NCBI GenBank assembly: GCA_018340805.1
Contig: JACMZG010001911.1
Span: 57,403,805-57,467,804 of the forward strand
Origin: Microvelia longipes
Lineage: Eukaryota; Arthropoda; Insecta; Hemiptera; Veliidae
Direction of reading: 5' to 3'
DNA: 64,000 nt
In this document: positions 1 to 11,105 of the stretch, one piece after another
How the letters are laid out: every line of letters begins with the position of its first letter
How positions within the stretch are numbered: position 1 is the first letter of the stretch
Position numbers and translations under genes: made by a program
Notes under the pieces: model-generated
Databases searched by the model: none
Seen by the model: the letters and a program-made list of their open reading frames with translations, nothing else
What the model was told of the DNA's origin: nothing

Positions 1-32
1 CTTACATAACAAATAGATGTCCAAACAGATCA

Positions 33-785
33 TTGGAAAAATTGAATAGAGAATCATGCATTCCCGCACATTTATGGTATTCTTGTAAACCTGATATTTC
101 AAATATGCGGATATTTGGTACACCTTGTTATAAGCATGTGCCCAAGCAGTTGAGAGGTAAATTTGATTCGAAAAGTGAAAAAATGATTTTTGTTGGTTAT
201 TGCCCTAATGGGTACAGATTATGGAATCCTACTAAAAGAAGGATTGAGCGATCAAGAGATGTTGTTTTTGATGAGAATACTAAATTTAGATTTAACAAAT
301 GTTTTGATAGTAATGATTATTATGATGGTTTATGTTTAAACAGAACTGAAGTTGAAGTTAATAGAGCTGCAGAGTTAGAAAAACAGTTAGAGAGGCTTGA
401 AGATATCCGAGATGGGCAGCAAGATGAAGCATTACAAGAAGTTTCTGAAGAAAATATAAATGGAGATATTATGATCAATGAAGTGATCGATAACGAAGAA
501 AGATTAGAGGAAGTAAAAAGAACAGCATCGGGAAGAATTGTAAGATTACCAAAAAGGTTAGATGATTATGAAATGAATTATTTTGCATTACTTTCAGAAC
601 TTGAAGATGACATACCACATCGCTTTGAAGATATTAAAACAAGAGATGATAAGGATGAGTGGGAAAAAGCAATGACAGATGAGATGGATTCACTCAAGAA
701 GAACGAGACCTGGGAATTGACAAAGCTGCCACCAGGAAAAAGCTATCAGTTGTCGTTGGGTATTTGCTTTAAAGAAAAATTCTGA
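33..785 (+). pseudogene. copia-type integrase C-terminal region and start of reverse transcriptase
   Basis: A 250-codon open stretch is the remnant of copia pol. The first ~90 codons resemble the region after the integrase core (RGKFDSKSEKMIFVGY, RLWNP, SRDVVFDE). A glutamate-rich linker follows, typical of the variable zone between integrase and RT. The end (WEKAMTDEMDSLKKNETWEL) is the usual entry to the RVT_2 domain. A frameshift after about codon 235 removes the rest of the RT from this frame. It continues in other frames downstream. Confidence 0.88.
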
Positions 786-926
786 AGGTGAGGTAATTAG
801 ACATAAGGCAAGACTGGTTGCTCGTGGTTTCTCTCAAAGCAAAGGGATTGACTATCATGAGACATATGCACCAGTCATCAAAATGACCACAGTTAGAGTG
901 ATGTTGTCTTTAGCAGTTAAAGAGGA

Positions 927-1328
927 ATGTATATGCATCAGATGGATGTTAAAACAGCATTCTTAAATGGAAAACTAAATGAAGAGATATATATGCATCA
1001 ACCTCCGGGGTTTAACAATGAAAAGAGCTTAGTTTGCAAATTAAAAAGGTCATTGTATGGGCTAAAACAAGCGGCAAGGGCATGGAATGAACGTCTTAAT
1101 GATTATCTGATTAAAGTAGGGTTTATTAGATGCAAGACTGACTGTTGTTTGTATATAAGAACTAGTGCTAGTTGCAAGTTATACCTCATTGCTTACGTAG
1201 ACGATCTGATTTTGTTTTGTAATGATTTAAACCAAATAAAAGTGGTTAAAGAGTTACTAAAAATAGAGTTTGAAATGACTGATTTGCATGATGTAGACTA
1301 TTTTTTTAGGTCTAAAGCTGCAACATGA
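927..1328 (+). pseudogene. copia-type reverse transcriptase fragment
   Basis: Open stretch of 133 codons holding the central RVT_2 motifs: QMDVKTAFLNGKLNEEIYM, SLYGLKQAARAWN and the catalytic YVDDLILF. It ends in a frameshift just after the segment that normally reads into the LGL(K/E) motif. The piece before it (about 785-925) is in another frame and contains HKARLVARGFSQ. Both belong to the decayed copia element. Confidence 0.9.
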
Positions 1329-1498
1329 CAGAGAAAAGGGAGAACTAGTAATAAGTCAAAAACAATTTATATTAAATCTTTTAAAGAAATTTAATATGGA
1401 AGAATGTAATTCAGTAAAACACCAATGGAAGTTAAACTTGAAATAGATATAAAGGAATAGTAGGAGATTACCTTTATAGGGAAGCTATAGGTTGTTTA

Positions 1499-2060
1499 AT
1501 GTATCTAATGGTCTCATCTCGGCCTGATTTAAGTAATGTTGTAAATTATTTCAGTCAATTTCAAAGCAGGGCCACAGAATACCATTGGATTCATCTTAAA
1601 CGTGTGTTCCGATACTTGAAAGGAACTATTGATACAGTATTAGTGTATCGGAAGCAAGGAGGGGAAGGAAGTCAGGTTAAGGAGGGGATTCTGCATGGTT
1701 ATGCGGATGCAGATTGGGGAAGTGATAGAGAAACACGCAGATCAGTTTCAAGGATATGTATTTAAATTATTTGGCAACACTGTTTCTTGGGCAACAAGAA
1801 AACAGCAGACCATAGCGCTGTCTTCAACAGAAGCAGAGTATGTTGCTTTATGCTCAGCTGCCTGTGAAGCAATGTGGCTAAGGAACTTGATATCGGAATT
1901 AAAATTTAATTGTAAACGAGCCAACTCTCATATATGAAGATAACCAATCTTGTATTGCAATTGCTGACAGTCCTCGTGAACATCAACGAATGAAACATGT
2001 AGACATAAAGTACAGTTTCATACGGGAAGCAATACAGAATAACACCATTACAGTAAAATA
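1499..2060 (+). pseudogene. copia-type RT tail and RNase H, split by frameshifts
   Basis: The first part (1499-1765) reads MYLMVSSRPDLSNVVNYFSQF, the usual stretch before RNase H, and then HGYADADWGSD with the first RNase H aspartates. A frameshift moves the reading to 1695-1937, giving TVSWATRKQQTIALSSTEAE. Another moves it to 1990-2090 (HVDIKYSFIREAI, then YKPSAEQL), which is the conserved C-terminus of copia pol. All are parts of one dead element. Confidence 0.88.
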
Positions 2061-2160
2061 CAAGCCTTCCGCAGAACAGTTGCAGATGTTTTACCAAGGC
2101 TCTGCCAAAAGAAAAGTTTCTGAATTTTGTAAGAAGATTAGGGTTATCTCCAAAAGGGTC

Positions 2161-2177
2161 AAGCTGAGGAGGGGCAT
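2161..2177 (+). other. Probable polypurine tract of the copia element
   Basis: A purine-rich run (AAGCTGAGGAGGGGC) sits just after the pol C-terminus and before a TG dinucleotide. This is where Ty1/copia elements keep the plus-strand primer. Assignment rests on position and composition only. Confidence 0.5.
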
Positions 2178-2310
2178 TGTAAGACAGCTTTACCTTGATA
2201 TATATTTTATATATCACATGACATTTTGTCAATTTCATTTTATTTTGTAATCAAATTATTTTCATTATTAAATTAGATTCAATAGAAATATTAGAGTTTT
2301 TAATTACAAC
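2178..2310 (+). repeat. Putative 3' LTR of the copia element
   Basis: Begins TGTAAGACAG directly after the polypurine tract. A likely end is the TTAATTACAAC near 2300-2310, like many copia LTR ends. It contains TATATATTTTATATAT as a possible promoter-like stretch. No 5' LTR is in the window for comparison, so the right boundary is uncertain. Confidence 0.35.
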
Positions 2311-2640
2311 GGCAGCGTCGTTAAATTAATTAATTATAATTAAAAACATTAAAAAAAACCATACAACAAAATAAATGAAAACATTAACTACAAAAATTAA
2401 ATAAAAAACTGAAAATAAAAACAAAAAATACGCGTAACATAAAATTAGATGTGGTGTACATTCGATTATTCTTTATGAAAACATAGTTAAAAACATTATA
2501 AAAACATTAAAAAAATATGAAAATATTATAAACCATTTTAACAACAAATAAATAAAAACACAAACAACAAAAAACATTTAAAAAAAATATAAATATGTTC
2601 ATAAACGTAAAAGATAAAGGCATATATCGATTATTCCTAC
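2311..2640. other. A-rich intergenic stretch, nothing recognised
   Basis: Repeated A-rich phrases such as AAAAACATTAAAAAA and ATAAAAACA, with no open frame, splice pattern or inverted repeat that I can support. Confidence 0.5.
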
Positions 2641-2641
2641 G

Positions 2642-3112
2642 TCAATCTCTAACTAAATATATCGATATATAGTATTGATAACAGGGTTGCACCGTATACC
2701 GAAGTTCAGCCCGGGGTTCTTTTATATTGAGTAGATGATTTGGAGTTACATGTTTAAGTTCAGGGTCATTAATGTTTTCTACCATTAACGACCTTCCATT
2801 AATCACTGCCTCGCACTTTAAAAATAATCTTCTAAGACAATCCTCATTTAATTTATTCTCCAGATCAATTGATAAATAATCCAAGATTCTCCTTTCGGTT
2901 CCAATCTGTCGCTCTACAGCGCCTTGGTGGTGACTTTCTTTCAGCGTTCCTATATTAAACTCAAGGTTACAATTTTTATCAGCCAAAAACCGTTGAATTT
3001 GTTCTTTATCTAGTTCCATCCCAACTCGTATAGGTTCTTTCCTACCACCTTTGAAGATAGTTCCGGCGCCAGTTCGTAGTGATAGATCCTGTCCAGAAAA
3101 GAAATCTTCTCT
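2642..3112 (-). pseudogene. BEL/Pao retrotransposon integrase fragment
   Basis: The - strand encodes a BEL/Pao-like integrase end. It has LEFNIGTLKESHHQGAVERQI, where the glutamate of the D,D-35-E triad normally follows HQGG.WER. Further on it has LRRLFLKCEAVINGRSL and the strongly conserved VTPNHLL. The two catalytic aspartates, the pol parts before them and any LTR are absent, so this is a truncated remnant. It abuts the copia element in opposite orientation, suggesting an old transposon cluster. Confidence 0.8.
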
Positions 3113-3132
3113 AATAAATGAATGAATCCAAG

Positions 3133-3220
3133 CTATCCGGGGACATTTTGTCCGAGGACGTTTTATCGGGGGTACAATTAATCCAGTATACATTTTATTC
3201 GGGGGTACATTTTATCCGGT
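3133..3220. repeat. Short degenerate minisatellite, ~16-17 bp unit
   Basis: About five imperfect units in a row resemble CGGGGGTACATTTTATC. Units are seen at 3136, 3153, 3168, 3185 and 3202. It lies at the 5' edge of the BEL/Pao remnant and may be part of that element's untranslated DNA. Confidence 0.6.
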
Positions 3221-3402
3221 TATAATAACATTTATTATGTTACAGCCCAAGTGATTAATTTGGTTACTATGCCTAATATCCAGCCATTGTGCATAATAAC
3301 TGTCAAATCGATAATAAAGCTTAATTGCCACATTGTCTTGCTATTATGCATAAATATCTAACCTATTTGGCAAATTGATAATGTGCACATATTAACTACA
3401 TA

Positions 3403-3456
3403 CATATAATATATATATATATAATTATATATATATATATATAAATATATATATTA
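3403..3456. repeat. (TA)n microsatellite
   Basis: Interrupted run of TA dinucleotides immediately outside the left end of the inner MITE. Confidence 0.9.
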
Positions 3457-3461
3457 TCATA

Positions 3462-3858
3462 TATCATTGATACTACCGAGTTTTGCAAAACATGAATCTC
3501 TCGCACAATTATGAGTCATATATATATCACTTTGATTGACACCTATAATTAAAGCAAAGATAAATGATTACTTAATGGAAAATAATTAAAAAAATAATGA
3601 TACTTATAAAAAGTATACCTTTAAAAGAATACATATAAATAATTATTAAGGATTTATTAACTATTTATAATATAATGCAGCATTCTCGTCCATTTTAAAT
3701 AATAAAATTTAACAATTAATGATAACATAATAAGTAAATTAAATTAAAGACGATAAAGGTCTGTTAAAGATTGATATAGACTTTTAAAAAATATAACAAA
3801 TCACAATATAATTGTGCGTATCTAATTGTGCTTGGCAAAACTCGGTAGTATCAAATGA
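3462..3858. mobile_element. Inner MITE nested in the outer TIR element
   Basis: Left GATACTACCGAGTTTTGC (3469-3486) is matched by its reverse complement at 3834-3852. A second block continues inward (CGCACAATTAT near 3500 and 3811), giving an imperfect ~60-bp terminal inverted repeat around an AT-rich core with no coding capacity. Confidence 0.75.
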
Positions 3859-4189
3859 TAAATATCAAATCAGCTTACCTTTGCTACAAAGGTTTTCAGT
3901 GGGAAAAGAATATATGCATTAAATACAATTGCAATCGCAATTAAAGCAATTATTGCCTTGGTGGGAAGAGGACAGCCCTTTTTTCACTCTTCTAATCACT
4001 TTATCCAACATAATTATAGATAAAGTAATGAATTAAAAAAAATATTTAGCCATTTTGTGTAAAAAATTAAGGATAATGGCCAGCCAGAGAGATTAATTAA
4101 TTACATTAGCCAAACGGATTTTTGTCATTGTGCACAATGACTAGATATTGTGTATAATATCCAATTTATCACTAAGGCTGTTCCATATA

Positions 4190-5125
4190 TTCATATTAGG
4201 GAAATTATGGCAAATGCGGAAAAATTATGGATTGAAATTTCTTGATTGAAAATTCGCTCTTCATCATGGATTGAAATATATTGTTCCTGTTTATAAAAAA
4301 AACATTGTAGACTTAAAGTCGTTCTTTTCCTAATAGTAATTATCGTATTCTACAAAAAAGACGTTTCTCTCTTAAGAAGTTTGAACAATTATTTGATAAA
4401 ATCAGCCTGGCAGACTTGTTGTAAATCGTCTCAGCTTTCCAGTGGATCCAATATTTCGATGCTAGCCGTAATAATGTAGCCACAATCAGCGATTTCGACT
4501 TTGTTAAAGTCGAACGATTAAGTGAACGATTGAAAATAGGACTGTAGCCAATATGGAAGATTATCTCTATTAACATTATACTTATTATCTGACTGTATTG
4601 GTCTCCATAATAAGTATAAAGTTATGTGTTTGGGCGCTTAAGAAACAAAATGAAAATTTAGATGTTATATTTAAACAACAATATTTCGCTCTTCATCACA
4701 CAGAGCATATTCAATTTATTAAAATGTACAAAAAAAAAACAGAAAACCATAATTACACTAAATAAAGTTATTACACGGATAAATATTACAAAATATATAT
4801 TATTTAAATCATGCAGAGCTATCTGAAATAAATAATTATTATATTTAAAAAACTTACTAATAGTTAGGCTATACTAACTAAGTCGAAAATTAAAAGAAAA
4901 AATGAGGTCCAAAAACCTAAAAAAGATAAAAATAAATTAGAGAATTGGAAAGAACAGATAAAATAATGATAACAGCGCTAAATTATTAAATCCATTGAAA
5001 AACAATAAAAGAAGAATATGGAAGTTTTTTTATGGAAATGAACTGTAGAACTACCCTCTTCTTTATTGCTGTTTTTATTAGCTAATTTCCATCAGCAAAC
5101 TACTCTTTTGAGGTTTCTATATTTT
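4190..5125. other. AT-rich intergenic stretch, nothing recognised
   Basis: Only short open frames with no family resemblance. The - strand frame at 4340-4576 (78 codons) shows no recognisable motif. No RNA gene or repeat boundary was seen. Confidence 0.5.
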
Positions 5126-5171
5126 GGAATTTCCTAATTCCAAAAATATATATTATTACAAAGTGTGTATG

Positions 5172-5253
<82 letters not shown>
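5172..5253. repeat. (TA)n microsatellite
   Basis: Run of TA repeats with two short phase breaks (TTATATA). Confidence 0.95.
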
Positions 5254-5254
<1 letters not shown>

Positions 5255-5527
5255 ACTAAGTAGGAATCTAATTTGAATCGAACTCTACTTCTCTCCACTC
5301 CCCCTACTTTCCTCTCCACTTCCATCATCTAAACAATTTCATAAGAGTAATTATCTAATGAAAATTAGCAAAGAATAACCGAACCAGAATCAGAATGAAA
5401 CTTGTTACACAAATAAATCATTTAAAAATAAAGAGCCCTTGTATTTATGAGAAAGATAATTAAAATTCCCAATATAGCCAACGAAGCGTACTTAGTACTT
5501 GCTATATTGTACTAATATAGCAAGTAA

Positions 5528-5850
5528 TTGCTATTAGTACAATAGCAATTACTATGCTTAATGTAACTATACGCAATTTAGCAAGTGAATCGAGCCTTTC
5601 TTACTATGCTTTATTATATCTATACGCAAGCTAGCGAGCGAAGCGAGCTCTTTTTACTATGCATCATTATAAATATGCTTAATCTAGCGAGCGAAGTGAC
5701 CCTTTCTTACTATGCATTATTATAACTATACGGAATTTAGCAAAACAAAGCTAGCCTTACCAAAGTGTTTCTTAAATAAACTATGCAACTTTGTGAGCGA
5801 TGCGAGCCCTTTTTTGTCATTTATATTTTAGAATATCAGCGTGTCAATGT
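5528..5850. repeat. Tandem repeat with exact 53-bp period
   Basis: Successive units start at 5581, 5634, 5687, 5740 and 5793, each exactly 53 bp apart. Each carries variants of GCGAGCGAAGCGAGC followed by CTTACTATGCATTATTA and a TATACG phrase. A partial unit lies upstream of 5581 and a detached GCGAGCGAAACGAG copy at 5871-5884. Divergence between units shows an old array. Confidence 0.85.
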
Positions 5851-5999
5851 TTCCCTATTTACTCTATTTAGCGAGCGAAACGAGTCGGTTTTTAAATATT
5901 TATTTCATTTATTCTTCTGACGCGAGTTATTGATGCAATATCGTGAATAACGCATTACTACTTAAAGTTTATCGCAGCTTTAACGTGTATAGTACTACA

Positions 6000-6194
6000 A
6001 ACTTGAAACTGTAATCCCGCAATACAGAGAATTTAAATCAACCTGGGTCTGTATCCAAGAGAAAACTAGCCAGTTCAAGTTTTGTTTTTAGCATCGTCTG
6101 TTCGCTGTCAGATCATCTGTTTACTTGTTATTGTTTGTTGACAATTTTCTCGGGCCGTTCTTTTATTTTCAATTAATCGTTACTTCAAATGGAG
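6000..6194 (+). other. Possible transcribed first exon with ATGGAG and splice donor
   Basis: A less AT-rich stretch ends in AAATGGAG followed by a strong donor, GTAAGAAG (donor at 6195). It contains TCAGATCAT (about 6110), similar to an arthropod initiator. Nothing downstream in the next 13 kb looks like its partner except the small candidate exon at 19561. It could be a 5' exon of the yippee-like gene, of another gene, or chance. Confidence 0.3.
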
Positions 6195-6199
6195 GTAAG

Positions 6200-7740
6200 A
6201 AGTTATATTATTGGTTTGTTTTATACTTATTAATACATAATAAATTGTATTATAGTGTTTTATTTAAAATAAAACTAGTTTTATCGTGCCCAAGACACTC
6301 CATTTTCTTTTTTATCAATATTACTCTTGGTGTTATCGTTTTTTTGTTTATTGCGTTGTTACTTTATAAATAGTCTTTAAGACGCATTTTACTCTCTGTT
6401 TTACGCTATTTTGTATTCTATAATGATAATTAACTGTTAAATAATATTAATTAATGGTTTAAAAGTTAAATCATCGAATATTTTTGAAGTTTAGTAGGCT
6501 CGTTATAATTTTGGAGAAGGTCTTGGAAAGAGTGTTTTGACCCGATCATATGATTGGAGAGGGGCAAAACCAAACTCTTGAGAACGTCAGCCATTCACCT
6601 CTTTTTTTATTTCTTTTCCTGGATTCGTATCTTTTGTATACACCTACTAAAAAAACAAAATAAAAGCCTAATTATCTTCCTACTCTCGTCTTTAATCCCA
6701 CAAAAGTATTTGTATTTAAGATAAACTTGTAACACTCTATCATTTCTTTTCTTTATATTTATATCAATCTTTTAAATATTAATAATTTAAATAATATTAC
6801 TTTTCCATAGTTATTTTAATATTAAAGAATTTAAAATATGTTGTGTAGATTAATATTTTATTAATATTTAAAATCTTAAATAAGTCTATTCGTGAGTATT
6901 ACATTCACTGCAATATGTTTTCTTAAAATAAATTCAAAATTAAGGAAGTATTGGGCTCGTTTATTGAAATTTTATTTGTGAAATAATTTTTGGATTATTT
7001 AGAAATTTATGTGTTGTCACATCTTTGGCATAATGGTTTCATAACTTTTGTTTGTTTATTTGTCATTTCTATTCCTTCATTTTTCTTTAATGTATTCATA
7101 TTTCCTTTGTGCGTTAAGTAATCGTATATTAAATGACTCATTAAAAAAGCAGCTGCTCTTTGAATGTCATGTATTTATAAAAAATTTACATGTTATAAGA
7201 TATAACGTTTTTAACACAGGGAGTATTTCTTCACTGCAATAGTATTAAATTTTATCAACTAACTCAATGCATTATTTGAAAAGGTGAAATTCTTAATATT
7301 ATAATTAATCATTTTCTTTTTAATAATATGATAATGTATAATTAATTATAACCTTAGTTGGTTGCCATGACATTGGCTTGAGTTATGTAGTGAAGGAAGT
7401 TCAAGGCTTGTGTATCTGTTTTTAGACATAGCATCTTAATTTTCTATCAGGTTGGCAATTTTTTTCTCTCAATTATTATTTATTTTAATGTTTGATGACT
7501 TGCCAGCATAGTATACAATGAATGAAAATATATTAGCCTTAAATTCTGTGTTTGATTAAAGAAGAAAGGAATAAAATAATAAACATCTAAGAGGCTGTCA
7601 AATAAGCTAATGAATATTTTTGATTGTGCTGATGTCAAGTAGAAATTCTGAACTGTGAATTTTGGTTACTTTCTTTCCTTTTTAGCGAATTGTTAAAGAA
7701 AAAATGAGCTTATGATGGGGTGAATTTTATGAAAGGGGGG
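6200..7740. other. Intergenic or intronic AT-rich stretch, nothing recognised
   Basis: Long T-rich DNA with short frames of low-complexity composition only. No repeat family members or RNA genes were identified. Confidence 0.5.
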
Positions 7741-7755
7741 ACTCGATGATTAAGA

Positions 7756-7904
<149 letters not shown>

Positions 7905-7909
7905 CATTA

Positions 7910-8335
7910 TAAGTATAAAGAAGTAAAATACGCTAGTAATATTAACAATTACATTATACATATAAATAAGTACATTATAAGATAAGTATAAACAAGTACA
8001 ATGTTCAAGAACATTTTAGTTAAAAAACAAACAGTACATTATAAGTATAAACAAGTATAGTACACTATAAGTATTAGCAATTACATTATACATATAAACC
8101 AGTACATTATATGTATAAACAGGTACAATGTATAAGAACATTTTAAATAAAAAACTAGCAAGTGCATTATAAGTATAAATGAGTACAAGTACACTATAAG
8201 TATTAACAAGTACATTATACATATAAACAAGTACAATGTCCAAGTATATTATTATAAATACAAATAAGTACTATGTAATAGTGCATTATAAGTATAAACA
8301 AATACATTATAAGTATAACAAGTACAATGTACAAC
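7910..8335. repeat. Degenerate tandem repeat built on ACATTATAAGTATAAACAAG
   Basis: The phrase CATTATAAGTATAAACAAGTAC and variants (CACTATAAGTATTAACAAG, CATTATACATATAAAC) recur more than ten times at irregular 20-40 bp spacing. Two longer homologous blocks contain AAGAACATTTT at 8007 and 8123, suggesting higher-order duplication of about 115 bp. Confidence 0.8.
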
Positions 8336-8442
8336 TCTGCATTATTTATTTCTTTTATTATCCACATTAACTCCACCTATTGGATATATGCTAAACCAGC
8401 AATATCAAATCAATTTAACAAATAACCAAAGACTCCATTACT

Positions 8443-8647
8443 CAGTGGTGTAGCCAGGGGGGGGGCTGAGGGGATTTCAGCCCCCCCCCCAAAAATGTTT
8501 ACATAACCTAAACCGCAATAAATGTGTGAAAAAATAAAACCTATAAAAAAAAATTACATAACATATATTTTAACAATAAACTTATAATATAAATATCATA
8601 ATATATAAAAATATACAATGAAATTGAAAGATATATATATATATAAT

Positions 8648-8690
<43 letters not shown>

Positions 8691-8750
8691 TATATATATT
8701 AATTTTAAACATTCAGCCCCTCCCGAAATTAAATCCTGGCTACACCACTG
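8443..8750. mobile_element. hAT-type MITE with perfect 8-bp target-site duplication
   Basis: The left end CAGTGGTGTAGCCAGG and the reverse complement of the right end are identical over 16 bp. CCATTACT flanks both ends exactly (8435-8442 and 8751-8758). An 8-bp duplication and CAGTG-type termini are hallmarks of the hAT superfamily. The 308-bp interior has a G-run/C-run hairpin near 8457-8493 and a (TA)n core at about 8630-8700, with no coding capacity. Confidence 0.92.
8630..8700. repeat. (TA)n core inside the hAT MITE
   Basis: Interrupted TA run between the two terminal repeats of the MITE. Confidence 0.9.
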
Positions 8751-8759
8751 CCATTACTG

Positions 8760-9390
8760 ATTTGGTACCATTTACTTTACTGTACGTACAATTTATAATT
8801 TATGTTTAAATGATTAAAACTTTGTTTTAAAAGTTTCTCTATTTTTTCATTAAGGTGAATAGTCAACTTAATTATCATACTTTATACTAATCATTGTAAT
8901 ATATCATTGTAATCATTGTAATCAGTCAATGTCAATACGTCTTGTGTAATTCACCAGACAATAGTCGTAAAATCATTATTATTTTATAGTCAAAATAAAG
9001 CTCTAGGTTCGAGATCTATGTAACCATTTTCCGCTTTGTTTTCACTTTCATATTTGATGAAACAATTAGCAATGGTGATAAATGACTGGTAAAACTATTT
9101 ATTCTTTCAATTGTTGCCTTTTTGCTGACTAATTACTTTAGCTTTTTTACAGTTATGTTAACTGTGTTTTTTGCAAACTTCAGGTGGAAAAAATTATGTG
9201 ATTTTGTAATAAAATTATTACTCTAATTAGATATAATACGTAAACTTAAATGTTGTCTAATACAATATTTTATAATTTATTGTTTAATCTCAGAATTGGA
9301 ACGAATTTCTTTTTCATTTTTAACCATTTGTGGCAATGTTTATAATAAAGAACCAAGTCAATGTATAAAACACAACTTTAAAGGCTAATA
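8760..9390. other. AT-rich intergenic stretch, nothing recognised
   Basis: No gene, repeat boundary or RNA motif found. A small TCATTGTAATATA triplication lies near 8892-8922. Confidence 0.5.
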
Positions 9391-9393
9391 ATC

Positions 9394-9422
9394 TTTCTAA
9401 TCTAACTAGAGGTCATCATCAG
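9394..9422 (-). ncRNA. Hammerhead-ribozyme-like core (degenerate)
   Basis: Read on the - strand: CTGATGA, then a hairpin-capable TGACCTCTAGTTAGATTA, then GAAA. This is the order of the hammerhead catalytic core. Stem II is weakened compared with the copy at 36449. Such motifs are known from Penelope-like retroelements. Probably a remnant of a dispersed element. Confidence 0.4.
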
Positions 9423-9779
9423 TGAAAACCGATGAGACGGGAGAAGAAAAGTGAGTTTTGGTTCTTATGCTAGGTATTTAACATCTTAGGATCGAACATT
9501 TTAATATTTAATAAATAGATCGGAATATTTTTCCTGTGTTTTGCTGAGTCATTAATGACATTTATAATAAATAATATTTTCCAAACTAAAAAGCCAAACT
9601 AGACATGAAGATTGATTTTTGTGTTTAATTTCAACTCTAGCATTAACACATTGGGAGGCAGAATGATTTGAGACTACTTAAAAATAACATTAAAAACAAC
9701 AAGAGGTTTTAAAACATCTGAAACGGATAATTCAGGTGAAATCTTGGTTTCGAAATTTTGGTGTAAAAAAATATTTTTC

Positions 9780-10135
9780 CCCTATACATGAGGAAATAAA
9801 TGAGGTAGGGGAATAAATGAGGGTATGTACTTATGGACTGCGGTATACATGAGGAAATAAATGAGGGTATGTACTTATGGACTGCGGTATACATGAGGAA
9901 ATAAATGAGGTAGGGGAATAAATAATGGTATGTACTTATGGAATGCGGTATATATGAGGAAATAAATGAGGTAGGGGAATAAATAATGGTATGTACTCAT
10001 GGAATGCGGTATACATGAGGACATAGATGAGGTAGGAATAAATACTTCTGGACTGTGGTATACACGAGGAAATAAATGAGGTAGGGGAATAAATAAGGGT
10101 ATGTACTTATGGACTGCGGTATAATTGAGGAAACA
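9780..10135. repeat. Tandem repeat, ~61-bp unit, about six copies
   Basis: Units run from ATACATGAGGAAATAAATGA through GGTATGTACTTATGG to TGCGGT. The second copy lacks an internal GTAGGGGAATAAA segment and another is shortened near 10040. Copies are highly similar, so the array is fairly young. Confidence 0.9.
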
Positions 10136-10702
10136 TGTTTCTTATTTCTTTTAAATTACGCCTAATTCATTGCATACCTATCATAAGCTCTAGTAATGGA
10201 CTGACGTTATATGTATTCTATAATTACTTGTTATCTCTATTGTAACAAAAAAATGTTACATTTATATTTTCTTTCTTATCAATGTAAACTAAAATAAAAA
10301 GATAAAATAATTTAAAATAAATATCTTCATATTTCACAATGTTTGTGTTTATTTATTGCGTATTGTCTATTTGTTATCAAATCCTCATATATTATAGCTG
10401 ATTAAGGCATTTTATTAGCCACCGATCGTGTTTCATGGGAGATATTGATTAATATAGGCTGGATATTTTTTTAATCAGAGCAGATTTTTGTTATCTCACT
10501 GTTGTTGTCTACACACCCCACATGAGTTCTTATGCCAGTATGAGTTATTTTCCTCTAAATTTAACTTAGCATTTATTTAGTTTCCGCGGTATTTTTTAAG
10601 AGGTCGTATTATCTATGTGACTTAGAGGTATTTTTGTTAGTTTTATTATTTTTTCTTTTGAGAAGTAGTTAGACAACAATAAGAATGCTTAATACTCTTA
10701 TG

Positions 10703-11105
10703 TACAGTCTATTGTTTAGTTTAAAAATCTTGACAGGTCAGTTTAGACCCCACTGATTCTTAAGAAAAAAATCCCTGCAAGAAGGGAGCAGGAAAAAACT
10801 ATGTAAACAAATCAGGTTATTTTACCCGTATTTTCTTGGCGAATTTACATTTCTTTCGTGTAGTTCTATTTTAAAATATCATTTTTAGATTAATTTTGAA
10901 AGTAGTTTTCAAAACTATGTAATCAAAAAAAGAACCACAAACGTAGTGAACGATTGCCTGGAAGAAGGTTTTTTCCCTATAGCGGTTATTGTGGTAGGGA
11001 TTTTTTCTCTCTTTTTAAGTGAGAGGTTGGCAGCATCTTCTCATATTGGTCAATCCCCAAAATACTTATGACCTTGGGGATTTTTAAACTAAACGATAGA
11101 CTGTA
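10703..11105 (+). mobile_element. TA-flanked MITE (family 1), copy A
   Basis: The termini are TA-CAGTCTATtGTTTAGTTT on the left and its inverted counterpart ending GATAGACTG-TA on the right. The interior shares CTTGACAGGTCAGTTTAGAC, AAATCAGGTTATTTTACCCG and CCTTGGGGATTTTTAAAC with four other copies in this window. TA target duplication and short TIRs fit a Tc1/mariner-type non-autonomous element. No coding capacity. Confidence 0.9.

Larger units (their letters stand above)
1..2177 (+). mobile_element. Decayed Ty1/copia LTR retrotransposon, 3' part of pol
   Basis: Three pol domains occur in Ty1/copia order. Residues resembling the integrase C-terminal region (GKFDSKSEKMIFVGY) lie at about 33-400. 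Reverse transcriptase follows at about 650-1480 (DVKTAFLNGKLNEEIYM, YGLKQAARAWN, catalytic YVDD near 1195-1206). RNase H is at about 1690-2060 (DADW, LSSTEAEY, then HVDIKYSFIRE). The reading frame changes several times, near 740-790, 900, 1310, 1470, 1740 and 1925, so no intact polyprotein can be made. Integrase before RT identifies Ty1/copia rather than Gypsy or BEL. The 5' LTR, gag, protease and integrase core would lie left of the window. This is an old, inactive genomic copy. Confidence 0.93.
3239..4185. mobile_element. Outer inverted-repeat (TIR) element, non-autonomous
   Basis: The left end (ACAGCCCAAGTGATTAATTT from 3243) and the reverse complement of the right end (ACAGCCTTAGTGATAAATTG, ending about 4183) match over roughly 70 bp with scattered differences. 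The match includes a shared CCATTGTGCA/TCATTGTGCA block. No transposase frame is present. It encloses a second, better preserved inverted-repeat element. Confidence 0.65.

Noticed and set aside
1906..2238. 110-codon - strand frame opposite the copia end
   Set aside because: Antisense shadow of the copia RNase H and LTR region with no motif of its own.
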